A stretch of 64,000 nt of DNA from Sporomusa termitida (GTDB lineage: Bacteria; Bacillota; Negativicutes; Sporomusales; Sporomusaceae). Position 1 is the first letter of the stretch; the number at the start of each line of letters is the position of its first letter. Positions 49,410 through 59,039 of this stretch are shown one piece after another. The DNA lies in assembly GCF_007641255.1 (NCBI RefSeq), contig NZ_CP036259.1, positions 3,660,501 through 3,724,500 of the forward strand, read 5' to 3'. Both the position numbers and the translations under genes were made by a program. The notes beneath the pieces were generated by a model. That model searched no databases, was not told the origin of the DNA, and saw only the letters and a program-made list of their open reading frames with translations.

Positions 49410-50970
49410 ATGGAGGGGCTTGCCTTGCTAAAAAATGTGCCGCACCAATTAAGTATATATAGCGTGCTCTATGATAAAATTCCCAGTAATCATATTCTGA
49501 AGATTATCGCTGGTAATGTGGATTTTAGCTTCATTAACGAGTTGCTGAAGGATTCGTACTGCCAGCATCTGGGGCGGCCGGCCAAAGAACCGGAAATGCT
49601 GGCCAAGATCCTCATTTTGCAATATCTATATAACTTATCCGATGTCAAAGTCATAGAAGAAGCCCGATTAAACTTAGCCTATATGTGGTTTTTGGGACTC
49701 AATCCCGAAGAGGATCTGCCGGACGCCAGCCTGCTGGCCAAGTTTAGGAAACATAGACTAAAAGAAACCAGTGTGGATGATATGATTCAGGAAGTGGTTC
49801 GCCAGTGTGTGGAAAAAGGCATAATTAAAGGAACCGGACTAAGCATTGACGCCACGCATACCCAGGCCAATACTAAAAAAAAAGTGCCGGAAAGAATCAT
49901 GAAGCATCTGGGAAGAAGAATCATAAGGGCCATTGAGAAAGAAAACGGGGTAATCCCCGCCGAGCTCATTAGCGAAGTTCCCGACTATAAGCTCATAGAA
50001 GACCACAACGAAGCGAAGCAGAAAATGAAGTCCTATGTGGAAGAACTGATCGGGAAAACCGAAAGCCATGTCGATTTGTCTATCCTGCCCAACAGCCAAC
50101 AAGCGGTTAACGAAGCCAAAGAAATCCTGGAAGATCCGAAATTTATGGTCCAAAAAGGAGTCCGATCGCTGGTAGATAAAGAGGCGCGCGTAGGCTACAA
50201 ATCAAAAACAGACAGCTTTTACGGCTATAAAGTAGAATTTGCCATGCTCCCGGAAACAAGGATCATTACGGCGGTAACAGTGGAAAGCGGCGCCTATGTG
50301 GACGGCAGCCAATTTGAGGAATTGTATCAGCGAAGTAAAGCCTGCGGCTTACCCATCCAAGCGGTGTATGGAGATAAGGCCTATTTTCGCAAACCGATTC
50401 TTAGATACCTTACAAACCGAGGCGGTAGAAGCCATCATTCCCGTAAACGCCTGTGTCTACAAGCTAGACGAAAGCCGTTTTAGTTACAACAAAGACAGCG
50501 ACCAGTGGTTTTGCGAAATGGGCAATCATACCGAGAAGAAAGTGCGCCAAAAATACAAGAACAAAAATGACGTGTACCGCTATCATTTTGTGAAATCGCA
50601 CTGTGTGCAGTGTCCGCAACGGCTGACCTGTGCTGGCAAGAATACGAAGAAAAAAGTACTGCGCGTCAGTGAACACTGCGCGCAATATTACGAACATAGT
50701 CAGCTTGCCAAGAGCGATCAGTTCAAGCTAAAGTACAAAAAGCGAGCCAGCCATGAGTGGAAGAACGGGGAAATGAAACGTTTCCATGGATTAGACCGTG
50801 CACGGGGGTATGGTCTAAAAAGCATGTCCCTGCAAGCCAAACTGACGGCCTTAGCCGTAAATTTGAAAAGGATAGCAGCCCTGATATCCTTTTGCGGCCA
50901 TGCGTTTATGCAACAAATTGTCAATTTTGCAGCCTATTGCCGATTGACTCCGATTTTTACCCAAGGTTAG
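49410..50970 (+). pseudogene. IS1182 family transposase, frameshifted
   Basis: Together the two frames give about 520 residues, the usual length of an IS1182 transposase. Frame one (49410-50483) holds the DUF772-type N-terminal domain (LGRPAKEPEMLAKILILQYL), the first catalytic Asp in LSIDATHTQAN and the second in VYGDKAYFRKPIL. Frame two, entered near 50395, continues DTLQTEAVEAIIPVNAC, then the Cys-rich CVQCPQRLTC and ASHEWKNGEMKRFHGLDRARGYG with the catalytic Glu. The join needs one extra base skipped after PIL, at CTT-A-GAT. It may be an inactivating insertion or a programmed +1 shift. Confidence 0.82.
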
Positions 50971-51023
50971 TTAAAAAAAACAGGCTTATATCAGTGGTTT
51001 CGAACCGTCCCCTTGAGTCGCTT

Positions 51024-51941
51024 TTAATTGGCTATGCTTACTTTGGTGAGGGTTTTGGCCAGGTTCAGGAGTTCTTCCTCAGTGGCTGCCCCCTCCAGGG
51101 TTACTTCGGTGTTACCGACTGTTACCGTTACTTTGTTACGGTCAGGCGGTTTGATCTCTACCGATTCATTGGGAACAGGGGCCGCCATTTTCATCTGGAT
51201 TTCCGGGGGTTTGGGAGCAGTCCGCAGGCTGCGCTGAATTTTTGGGGCCTGGGTAATGATAATCTCATCCGGCGCCCCCTGGTGATAAACCTGACGGATT
51301 GTTTTGCTGACAGCATCAATGGTAACAATATCCGCTTTTCGCTCGGCCAAAGCCAGCATTGTGTCGCTGGCCGCCGGCACAGGCGACTGGGGCGGCATAA
51401 GGGCTACGCGGGGCGGCTCATCTGCAGGCGGAGAAATCTCAGCGGCTTCGGGCCGGCCGGCCGGGGCTTCCGGCGCCGGTACCGCCGGTAAAACCGGGGT
51501 TCGGGTGTCAGCCGGCGGGGTAATTAAATCTGGCGGCGTCTGGGTAATTGACGGCGCCGGCGGTGGGGCCGTATCTGCTGACGGCGGCATCGTCTTGGCC
51601 AATTGCTGCTCCGGGGTAACCGGCGGCATAACCTGCAGCATAACCACTAAAACAACAGCAGCAACGGCACTTGTCACACTGGCAAACCCCCAGGCCAGGC
51701 TCCGCTTGCGTTTTTCCCGGGCAATGGTGCTGGCTGCCTGATCTACCAGGTGATCAAGCACCGGCGGCGGCGGGGCGGCCATTGTCACTGTCGAGGCCTC
51801 CTTAACCAGCCGGGCAGTATGCAGCAGTTCTTTTATTTCGTCGTCCTGGCTCTCTGCAGGCGCCATACCCCGGTTAAGGGCATCAATGGCAGCTGACAGG
51901 GCCTCGGCCTGACTTTTTTCCAATTTAGTATTGTCCTGCAC
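51024..51941 (-). CDS. probable membrane anti-sigma factor partner of the ECF sigma gene
   Basis: A protein of about 305 residues with a cytoplasmic N-terminal part (about 1-85), one membrane helix (LAWGFASVTSAVAAVVLVVM, about 88-108), a long Pro/Ala-rich linker (about 110-190) and a short C-terminal domain ending VTLEGAATEEELLNLAKTL. No zinc-type HxxxCxxC motif is seen. It directly follows, and overlaps, an ECF sigma gene, the classic place for an anti-sigma factor. I take a GTG start at 51941 with GGAGG 8 nt upstream. An IS abuts its stop codon. Confidence 0.65.
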   Translation of the reverse strand: MQDNTKLEKSQAEALSAAIDALNRGMAPAESQDDEIKELLHTARLVKEASTVTMAAPPPPVLDHLVDQAASTIAREKRKRSLAWGFASVTSAVAAVVLVVMLQVMPPVTPEQQLAKTMPPSADTAPPPAPSITQTPPDLITPPADTRTPVLPAVPAPEAPAGRPEAAEISPPADEPPRVALMPPQSPVPAASDTMLALAERKADIVTIDAVSKTIRQVYHQGAPDEIIITQAPKIQRSLRTAPKPPEIQMKMAAPVPNESVEIKPPDRNKVTVTVGNTEVTLEGAATEEELLNLAKTLTKVSIAN

Positions 51942-52512
51942 CGGCTTCACCTCCAGTTATCCCCTGCTCGGTAAACAATTCTTTCAGTTTTTTTAATGCC
52001 CGCTGCTGCAGCATTTTTACCGCCGCGCCGCTTTTGCCCATAATCCGGGCCGCATCAGCAACTGCCAGCCCCCGGACAATGCGCAGCTCAATGACCTGTC
52101 GCTGTTCATCAGGCAAGCGGGCCAGCAAACAGAGTACCTCTTGCCGGCGTTCGGTGTTTAACACCGCCTCTTCCGGCCGGGAATCAGGATCAATAATCGG
52201 TTCGTTATAATCCGCAATATCCACGACCTGGGGGGCACGACCGCGGCGGCGGTAATGATCAATAATAAGATTAAGCGTAATTCGCGACAAATAGGTTTTA
52301 AAAGTGGCATTGGTCTCTTTATAGCGCGGCAATGCGGCCAGAGCCCGCAGAAAAGTATCCTGGGCAATTTCCTGGGCATCTTCAGGATTACTGGTTTTAG
52401 CCAAAGCCAGCCGGTAAATGGCAGGCCAATGGCTGGAGACCAGCGCATTAAGCGCCGCCCGGTCACCTTCCCGGGCCTGGGCAATTATGAAATTTTCATT
52501 CTCTGACACCAT
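51925..52512 (-). CDS. ECF-type RNA polymerase sigma factor
   Basis: A 195-residue group 4 sigma factor. Region 2 (DRAALNALVSSHWPAIYRLAL, NPEDAQEIAQDTFLRALAAL, TFKTYLSRITLNLIIDHYRR; each in part) binds core and the -10, and region 4 (LPDEQRQVIELRIVRGLAVADAARIMGKSGAAVKMLQQRALKKL, in part) binds the -35. It is followed by an overlapping gene with a membrane helix, its probable anti-sigma factor. The ATG at 52512 is the likely start. Target genes are not evident. Confidence 0.92.
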   Translation of the reverse strand: MVSENENFIIAQAREGDRAALNALVSSHWPAIYRLALAKTSNPEDAQEIAQDTFLRALAALPRYKETNATFKTYLSRITLNLIIDHYRRRGRAPQVVDIADYNEPIIDPDSRPEEAVLNTERRQEVLCLLARLPDEQRQVIELRIVRGLAVADAARIMGKSGAAVKMLQQRALKKLKELFTEQGITGGEAGAGQY

Positions 52513-52626
52513 TGTCACCACTCTTCAGGCTTACATATACTTTAACGTCACAGCAGCCAATAAGTAACGCCGCCATTATGCACCTTATAGTTTTCTATGA
52601 ATGACTGAAAAAAATTCTCAAAAAGA

Positions 52627-54246
52627 TTATTTTACCAAAAACTCGCCCAGAGTGAGCGGCAGCTCGCTCAGCTTCTCTTTAACCTCACCAACAACAGCGG
52701 CAAACCCGTCAGCCGCTGCCGGGTCGGCAAACCGTACTTTGACATCCACGGTGTGTCCGTCATATAAGCGGAACGAGGTCTCCACTAACCCAATATTCTC
52801 GGTCTCCAGGCTAAGCCTGAGCCAGGTTTCGACCTCGGTCCCGGCCGGATTATTTTTATCTTTCTGTTCCTGGTGGTAAATATGAATATGGGCCGGATAA
52901 GCTGTCTGGCCATCACCAAAATAGAGCGGTATGGTAAAAGTTAACAGACTCTGCTGCTCCTGGCGTTCGGCGACACCACCGCCCGGCTTGGCCATCGTCT
53001 CCGCCAAGCCTCTGATGATACCGGCAGCAGCCTTCAGCTCCTGCGGGCTTTTGCCCGGCCAGGCGGCAGCAGTCTCAGCCGGATTCACCGGGGTACCGGC
53101 CAGGGCTTTGGCGGCAGGCCGCTCCGCTGGGCCGGACGCCTCTGCCGCCTGCTCCAGGGCGGCGGCAAACAACACCAGTTTCTCCGCTAAGGGTCTGGTT
53201 GATTTGATAAAAGCCGCCAGGGCTGCCGGCAGGTCCGTCAGGCCTGGCTGGGTTTGCAGCTCCGGACGGGCCGGCAGGCCCGGGGGGACCTGCTGGCCTG
53301 ACTTCCCGGTCTGGACCGGCAGTTCCTGCCGCAGCAAGGTTTGAATTAATTCCCGGATCTCCGGCCGCAGGCTGTTAGCCATTTCCGGCCGGCTTAGGAC
53401 AGTCTTCACCAAGTCAGATACATTCGCCGGCGGCGCTGTCCCCTCAGGTCCCGGCCGCAGGGGTATTGCCGGCATATCTCTTACCTGCCGTGGTGGGCCG
53501 GGCAGTGGTATGACCGGCGCTTTATCAGACGCCGGTGCTTTATCGCTGAGCTCCGGCTGAACCGGCGCCTGCGGCTGTGCTGCCGGTTCAGCGGTCCCGC
53601 CCCTGAGCGGAGCCGGTACTGCCGCGCCGGATCCGGGCTTGGCAGCCAGACTGCCGGGCTGAGTAACAGTTGCCGGCACCGGCGTCCGGCCGGCCGGGGC
53701 TTGCTCCGGCGGCGTCAATACAGCAGCGGCCAGTTCACGTACTGCCCGGGCCATTGTTTTAAGCTCGCGTGGGGACAGCTGCCGCCAGGCACTGATAAGT
53801 TCAGTCAGCGCAGCCTGAGGCTTACCGGCCGGCGGACCGGCAGGTGCCCCGGCTTCGCCGGCTGCCGTTTGTTCCAGTGCCGCCGCCAATGCCAGCAATT
53901 TTTCCGCCGCAGTCCGCGGCGACTTCAGCAAGGCGGCTGCCCCGGCCGGCAACGCCGTTGCCGCGGCCTGCGTCTGCTGTAATATATTTTTTACAAGCTC
54001 CTGGATTTCGGGGGCCAGGCTGCCAACAAGTGCGGTGCGGCCTGCCAGCGTTTTGCCAAGCCCGGCCAGTTCAGTGGCAATAAAGCTTTCCAGCGCCAGA
54101 AGCAGCGCCGGCGTGGCGGCCGGTTTCGGGCTGGCGGCACTCGGGGGAACATCCCCGGCGGGCTGCTGCCTTACGGCCAGGCTGTCGGCTGTTTCCAGCT
54201 TGACCGGCACTACCGGAGCGGTACTATTACTATTAATATTATTCAT
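52627..54246 (-). CDS. Ala/Pro-rich duplicated protein with FliK-like C-terminus
   Basis: A 539-residue, low-complexity protein that contains two similar units: SLAPEIQELVKNILQQ..AAEKLLALAAALEQTA (about 85-150) and SLRPEIRELIQTLLRQ..LAEKLVLFAAALEQAA (about 290-375), each followed by a SPQELK(T/A)-type stretch. The C-terminal 110 residues are more ordered (FTIPLYFGDGQTAYPAHIHIY, VDVKVRFADPAAADGF) and recall the C-terminal domain of flagellar hook-length control proteins. FliK function is uncertain, since no flagellar genes adjoin. It overlaps the MFS gene by 8 nt. Confidence 0.6.
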   Translation of the reverse strand: MNNINSNSTAPVVPVKLETADSLAVRQQPAGDVPPSAASPKPAATPALLLALESFIATELAGLGKTLAGRTALVGSLAPEIQELVKNILQQTQAAATALPAGAAALLKSPRTAAEKLLALAAALEQTAAGEAGAPAGPPAGKPQAALTELISAWRQLSPRELKTMARAVRELAAAVLTPPEQAPAGRTPVPATVTQPGSLAAKPGSGAAVPAPLRGGTAEPAAQPQAPVQPELSDKAPASDKAPVIPLPGPPRQVRDMPAIPLRPGPEGTAPPANVSDLVKTVLSRPEMANSLRPEIRELIQTLLRQELPVQTGKSGQQVPPGLPARPELQTQPGLTDLPAALAAFIKSTRPLAEKLVLFAAALEQAAEASGPAERPAAKALAGTPVNPAETAAAWPGKSPQELKAAAGIIRGLAETMAKPGGGVAERQEQQSLLTFTIPLYFGDGQTAYPAHIHIYHQEQKDKNNPAGTEVETWLRLSLETENIGLVETSFRLYDGHTVDVKVRFADPAAADGFAAVVGEVKEKLSELPLTLGEFLVK

Positions 54247-55414
54247 GGTTCACAACGCCTGCCTTCCTCATTCCCGCAATAAACACGGCAATACTGGCAA
54301 TAGCTACTACCGCGCTGCTGTAAAACATGGCCGTATAGCCAAATAATTCACCGACAAACCCCAGAATAACGGAACCGGCAGTTATACCCAGATCCATAAA
54401 GGCTGTAAAAAATCCCAGCGCCGCACCTCTATCCCGGGGCGGCGTATAATCAACAACCAGCGCGTTAAGGGTCGGCATAAAGGCACCAAAGCCAAAACCA
54501 TATAACAGGGCTGTAATAATCAGCATCTCTCTGCTGCTTAGCTGAGCCAGTATACAAACTGCCAGCACAATCAGCGCCATGCAGGGCAGAATAACAGGCT
54601 GGCGGCCAATACGGTCAGACAGCTTACCGGTAAATATCCGGCTGACAACGGTACTGGCCGCAAAGGCGGTAAAAAAAATGCCAATATCAGTGATTCCCCG
54701 CTGGGGCGCAAATAATGGCAAAAAGGCAATGATGGCACCATAAGTGGTTGCACCGCCAAATAAGGCCAGCGCCGGCAGCAGTACCTCACGCCGTTTACCG
54801 ACAGTTAAAAATCCCGCCCCCGGCCGGCTGCCGGCGGGGGCAGCCGCCAGCTCCCTAACCGGCAGGATGCAGAGAAAAGCCAGCCCCGCCACCGCTGCCG
54901 ACAAGCCAAATAAATAATTAAAATCACCGGTCCTGCTGATAACGGCCGTACCCCAGGCCGGGAATAAAGCCATGGCCAGGACATTGGCCGTACCGTAAAC
55001 ACCCATTGCCTCGCCCCGTCGCGCCGACGGCGCCAAATCAGCAATATAGGCGGCGGCAGCAGCCAAAAAAGCAGCATGAGCCAGGCCATGGACAACACGC
55101 AATATATACAGAGGGTAAATAGCCTCGACCAGACCATACAGCATAAATAACAGCGTAAAGCAGCCGGCACCGGTCAGCATAATTTTTTTCCGGCCGCTAC
55201 GGTCGGCCAGCTGACCAAAATAGGGCCTGACCACGACGGCGGCCATGGTATAAAGGCCGGTGACCAGTCCAACCTGCGCTGCTGTCCCGCCCAGGGTATC
55301 AACATACTGGGGCAGAATCGGCAGCAGCAGGTAGAAGCTGCCAAAATAGAAAAAATTAGCAAGACAACTAAGAGAAAAGTTTCTGGACCAAAGTACACCG
55401 TCCTGGGGGTTCAT
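54239..55414 (-). CDS. MFS family transporter
   Basis: A 391-residue transporter with twelve predicted membrane segments. The MFS motif between helices 2 and 3 reads GQLADRSGRKKIM, with a second GKLSDRIGRQPVI in the other half. The sugar/drug efflux branch is likely; the substrate is unknown. I start it at the ATG at 55414 with AAGGAGGT before it; the frame is open 25 codons further. Its stop overlaps the FliK-like gene start (ATGAATAA), so the two are coupled. Confidence 0.9.
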   Translation of the reverse strand: MNPQDGVLWSRNFSLSCLANFFYFGSFYLLLPILPQYVDTLGGTAAQVGLVTGLYTMAAVVVRPYFGQLADRSGRKKIMLTGAGCFTLLFMLYGLVEAIYPLYILRVVHGLAHAAFLAAAAAYIADLAPSARRGEAMGVYGTANVLAMALFPAWGTAVISRTGDFNYLFGLSAAVAGLAFLCILPVRELAAAPAGSRPGAGFLTVGKRREVLLPALALFGGATTYGAIIAFLPLFAPQRGITDIGIFFTAFAASTVVSRIFTGKLSDRIGRQPVILPCMALIVLAVCILAQLSSREMLIITALLYGFGFGAFMPTLNALVVDYTPPRDRGAALGFFTAFMDLGITAGSVILGFVGELFGYTAMFYSSAVVAIASIAVFIAGMRKAGVVNHE

Positions 55415-55577
55415 ACCATACCTCCTTGCTGCATTACTTATATATTTGGCCTGCGCTGCCCCGGTTCCTGCTGCCGGGTTTATTTTCAAACTGTTTTTTA
55501 CTTAATCATTTAACATAAACACACAAATATTTGCGTGGCAACATAAACTATAGTAAAAGCCATAAGGAGGCAACATA

Positions 55578-55868
55578 ATGGCAACTTTCCAAAGTATGAT
55601 AACAGGACGCAACTGCAAGCCCAATCCAGTGGTTCAGCTGGTGCCGAGCCAGTCGCTCACTGCCGGTCATTTTTTGTTACAGGTGGAGCCTGCCATTCGT
55701 CATGGGATCAGGGAGCTTGAAAACACAAGTACGCGCCATGCTATGACCGAATTAGCGCTTATGAGTTATTTAATGGGCATGGGTTTTGAATATCGCACAG
55801 CTAAGGTAATTGTGGAGTCCTGGGAAACTGACGACAGTCTGCTGGCACAGGGGTTACTCTGCGAATAA
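55578..55868 (+). CDS. hypothetical protein, 96 residues
   Basis: I do not recognise this small protein. It has no signal peptide or membrane helix. The C-terminal two thirds are probably helical (ELENTSTRHAMTELALMSYLMGMGFEYRTA in part) and acidic. A strong AAGGAGG site lies 8 nt before the ATG, and an elaborate terminator follows, so it is a real, separately transcribed gene. It stands alone between the divergent MFS gene and the convergent M16 gene. Confidence 0.75.
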   Translation: MATFQSMITGRNCKPNPVVQLVPSQSLTAGHFLLQVEPAIRHGIRELENTSTRHAMTELALMSYLMGMGFEYRTAKVIVESWETDDSLLAQGLLCE

Positions 55869-55870
55869 AG

Positions 55871-55953
55871 AAAAAAGATTGATGGCACCGGCCCGCGCTG
55901 CCGTTGGCATGTACGCCCAACGGCAGTGGGGCTTTAGTGCAGCAATCTTTTTT
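55871..55953 (+). terminator. terminator of the 96-residue protein gene
   Basis: AAAAAAGATTG at 55871 pairs with CAATCTTTTTT at 55943, with an inner stem CTGCCGTTGG / CCAACGGCAG. Works on either strand. Confidence 0.8.
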
Positions 55954-56080
55954 ATCTAACCCCATTAGAATTTATAGAATTTCAAAACTATCTCTACAGG
56001 GATAAGAAAAATCTTTACCCTCAAGGGCACAGGCGGCTTCTGCCGGCATCCTAAAGGACTTGGCACAAGCCAGGTTTTTT

Positions 56081-59014
56081 CTAGTCAATTACCGTAACCA
56101 GTTGCCCAAACAGCTCTTTACTGGCCTTAATTTTCTGTTCGCCCCCGAGCACACACAGGTAGTTGGCTTGCATAACCGCATCAACAACGTCAGCAAGTTT
56201 TCTGATGTCTTCCTGTCTGGTAGCTAAAACCTCAGCCCGCTCCTGCTGCAGGTCGGCCTGGCTGATATTTCTAATGTAGGCGGCATCGGCCCGTTCGCCC
56301 TTCATCTGCGGTGTCAGCGGTGTATCCAGGGCACTCATAGTACCTATAATATATTTGGTCATTTCCCGCTTGCTTACCTGGCTGGCAGTAAAATTGTTCA
56401 GATACTGAACAGTCTCGTCATAGACCCTGACGGTTTCCGCCAGATTAGGGTCCCGGTACGAACCAAATACAACATTACCACTCCGGTCAAACTGGGTAAA
56501 GGCACCATAGGCACCGCCCTGAACCCGGATCCGGTTCCAGAGATAATCATAGCGTAGAATCGTCTCCAGGACTTTCATGCTGCCGTGATAGGTGTAGCCG
56601 AGGCGGCGGAAATTGGCCCCTTTGGCAACATACTGCACCTTGCCGGAGGTCAGCAGCCCCTCGTTAAGCGCCTGGGCTTTGAAGCTGTATTTAACAGGTT
56701 TAAACTGGCGGGAACCCAGTTTTTCAATAAGCACGGCCAGGCTCTCGCTGAATTTCTCATAATCCTCCCGGGTGCAGGTGACACCGGCCAGAAGATTATC
56801 CTTATTAAAGATTGTTTGCGCTACCGCCGCCAGTGTCCGGCCTATTTCATTCACCCTGGTTTCAAGATTGTCTTCCAGAGCAGCAATAAACTTATAGTAG
56901 GTCAGCAAGCCGGTCTCATTGTATTTGGCAACAGGTGATACATAGGATAACAGACGGCTGGCAACCACCTGTTGGCCGCGGCGGAACAGGGCCGTATCCC
57001 ACGCCGCCTTGGTTTCGCGGATCAGTTCTTTGAGCCGGCCGCTGTCATTAAACAGGCTGCTGCCGGCCACATCCCCCAGGAGGCCAAACATCTCCGGCAG
57101 CTTGCTCACAAGGGCCTTGGCTTTCACCCTGAACATCGGGGTAAAGGTTTCATCATCGGCATTTTCAGAAAAAGCAAAAACATCATAGGCAAAACCACCG
57201 GTGTGAATATTAATCTCCTTGGCCAGTTCGGTATATGGCAGCCTGGCAGTATCCACCTTACCCAACAGATCAGCTAGCAAAAACACGTATGGCAGCTCGG
57301 CCTCGGCTACCGCGCCGATATTGAAATAAAGGTTGACATAAGCAATCTGATTTGTAAAATAGGGATGCAGCAGCACCGGTATTCCCTGTTCTTTTTGTTC
57401 AACAGTTACCAGTTCCTCTGCTTTCGGATCAATATCTTTCAGTTCCAGCAGCGGGATCGACTCCAGCGCTTCCGGCGAATCCGATGTTTCCTGCCGTTCT
57501 TTTAAGGCCTTGGTTTGCTTAACAAGGGCAGCCAGCTGGGCCGGACTCAGACTCTCTTTGTAGTTGGCTAATTTTTGTTTTAACTCTGTCGCCTTTTGGG
57601 CCCCCACATCACAGCTTGGTGTTAAGGCAACAAGAGCCTGATGGGTATTATTCAGGAGACAGGTTTTGATCAGTTGTTCAAAATAGCCTTTTTTAGCCTG
57701 CCGCTTAATGGCAGCCAGCGCCGGTTCATAAGCCAGATGGATCAGCGGGTCCTCATCATACAGCCAGCTGTCAAGGCACTTCATATTATATACAAGCCCC
57801 TTAGGCCTGTTCCCATAGTTCGCTTCCCGGAGGTGAAATTCGAAAATGTTGACTGACGACTCGACCAGTTTTTTATCAAGTCCTTCATTAGCCAGTTTTG
57901 CCAAAGTGGCCGCGACTGCAGCCTTAAATTCCTCAACCTGGCCGGGGTTCGCCCCACTTACACCAAAGGTCATGGTTGGCTGCAGGATGCTCTTGTTGTA
58001 GCTGCCGAATACCTCTTTACCCAGCCCTGCATCCAGCAGCGCTTTTTTAAGCGGGGCAGCCGGTGTCTCCAGCAGGATATGCTCCAGCATCATCAGCCCC
58101 AGATAGCTTTCGGCATCGGTGGCCTTACCGGCAGCAACATTGAGGGTAATAAAAGTCTTATCCTTGGTCGATTCCTGGGGCGATACCGGATAATCCACCA
58201 CTTTAACCACCGTTTCTTTAAACGGCTTTTGCAGCGGAATCCGGGAATCAATCTTTACGGCCGTAAAATCTTGCAGATAAGCCTCATCCAGGAATTTGAG
58301 CTGATCGTCTAAATCCAGATCACCATACAGGAAAATGTAGCTGTTGGCCGGGTGGTAATACTTTTTATGAAAAGCGGCAAACTGCTCCTGCGTAAGGTCA
58401 GTAATATATTCAGGGTCGCCGCCGGACTCCACCCCATAGGTTGTATCGGGAAACAGCGCCGCATAAATCTGATGTTCCAGGATAGCATCAGGTGAGGAAA
58501 ATACGCCTTTCATTTCATTATAGACAACACCTTTATAGGTAAGCTCGGCGTTCTTGTCAGGCAGATCATAATGCCAGCCTTCCTGCATAAGGATTGCGGG
58601 CGTCTTCAGCATCTGGGGATAAAATACGGCATCCAGATATACGTCCATCAGATTGCGGAAGTCTTTTTCATTCCGGCTGGCCACAGGATACATGGTTTTG
58701 TCGGGAAAGGTCATGGCATTAAGAAAGGTATTGAGCGAACCCTTTACCAGTTCAACAAACGGTTCTTTAATCGGAAATTTGCGTGAGCCGCACAGGACCG
58801 AGTGCTCGACAATATGCGGTACACCGGTTGAGTCTTCAGGCGGGGTGCGGAAGGTAACGGAAAAGACTTTGTTATCATCATCGTTGCCCAGATACAGCAG
58901 GCGGGCGCCACTTTGCTTATGCACTAACAATTTGGCATCAGAGTTAATCTCGGCTACGTGCTTAGCGTCCATCAGTTTAAATCCGTGGTAGGTCTGGCCA
59001 ATCTTAAAGGACAT
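56081..59014 (-). CDS. M16C family zinc metallopeptidase (PreP/insulinase type)
   Basis: A 977-residue peptidase. The inverted zinc motif HxxEH is HIVEH in TGVPHIVEHSVLCGSRKF (about 67-71), and a downstream Glu lies in the KGVVYNEMKGVFSSPD region. The size, two M16 halves and the M16C-associated middle domain match the presequence-protease/CPA type, which degrades short peptides in a closed chamber. No signal peptide is seen, so it acts in the cytoplasm. GAGGTAAGAG precedes the ATG. Confidence 0.92.
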   Translation of the reverse strand: MSFKIGQTYHGFKLMDAKHVAEINSDAKLLVHKQSGARLLYLGNDDDNKVFSVTFRTPPEDSTGVPHIVEHSVLCGSRKFPIKEPFVELVKGSLNTFLNAMTFPDKTMYPVASRNEKDFRNLMDVYLDAVFYPQMLKTPAILMQEGWHYDLPDKNAELTYKGVVYNEMKGVFSSPDAILEHQIYAALFPDTTYGVESGGDPEYITDLTQEQFAAFHKKYYHPANSYIFLYGDLDLDDQLKFLDEAYLQDFTAVKIDSRIPLQKPFKETVVKVVDYPVSPQESTKDKTFITLNVAAGKATDAESYLGLMMLEHILLETPAAPLKKALLDAGLGKEVFGSYNKSILQPTMTFGVSGANPGQVEEFKAAVAATLAKLANEGLDKKLVESSVNIFEFHLREANYGNRPKGLVYNMKCLDSWLYDEDPLIHLAYEPALAAIKRQAKKGYFEQLIKTCLLNNTHQALVALTPSCDVGAQKATELKQKLANYKESLSPAQLAALVKQTKALKERQETSDSPEALESIPLLELKDIDPKAEELVTVEQKEQGIPVLLHPYFTNQIAYVNLYFNIGAVAEAELPYVFLLADLLGKVDTARLPYTELAKEINIHTGGFAYDVFAFSENADDETFTPMFRVKAKALVSKLPEMFGLLGDVAGSSLFNDSGRLKELIRETKAAWDTALFRRGQQVVASRLLSYVSPVAKYNETGLLTYYKFIAALEDNLETRVNEIGRTLAAVAQTIFNKDNLLAGVTCTREDYEKFSESLAVLIEKLGSRQFKPVKYSFKAQALNEGLLTSGKVQYVAKGANFRRLGYTYHGSMKVLETILRYDYLWNRIRVQGGAYGAFTQFDRSGNVVFGSYRDPNLAETVRVYDETVQYLNNFTASQVSKREMTKYIIGTMSALDTPLTPQMKGERADAAYIRNISQADLQQERAEVLATRQEDIRKLADVVDAVMQANYLCVLGGEQKIKASKELFGQLVTVID

Positions 59015-59039
59015 GCTCTTACCTCGCTTTTTGTAATTT

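Larger units (their letters stand above)
49276..51019 (+). mobile_element. IS1182-like insertion element with flanking inverted repeats
   Basis: An 18-bp sequence, GACTCAAGGGGACGGTTC, stands at 49276-49293 and is repeated inverted at 51002-51019. Inside these are weaker inverted ends (CGAAAGCACTGA near 49340 and, reversed, CGAAACCACTGA near 50995), which may be the real IS termini. The left side also holds a long hairpin (49286-49340, 24-bp arms). The transposase is split by a frameshift. The right repeat begins just after the stop of the anti-sigma gene. No clear target duplication is seen. Confidence 0.75.
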
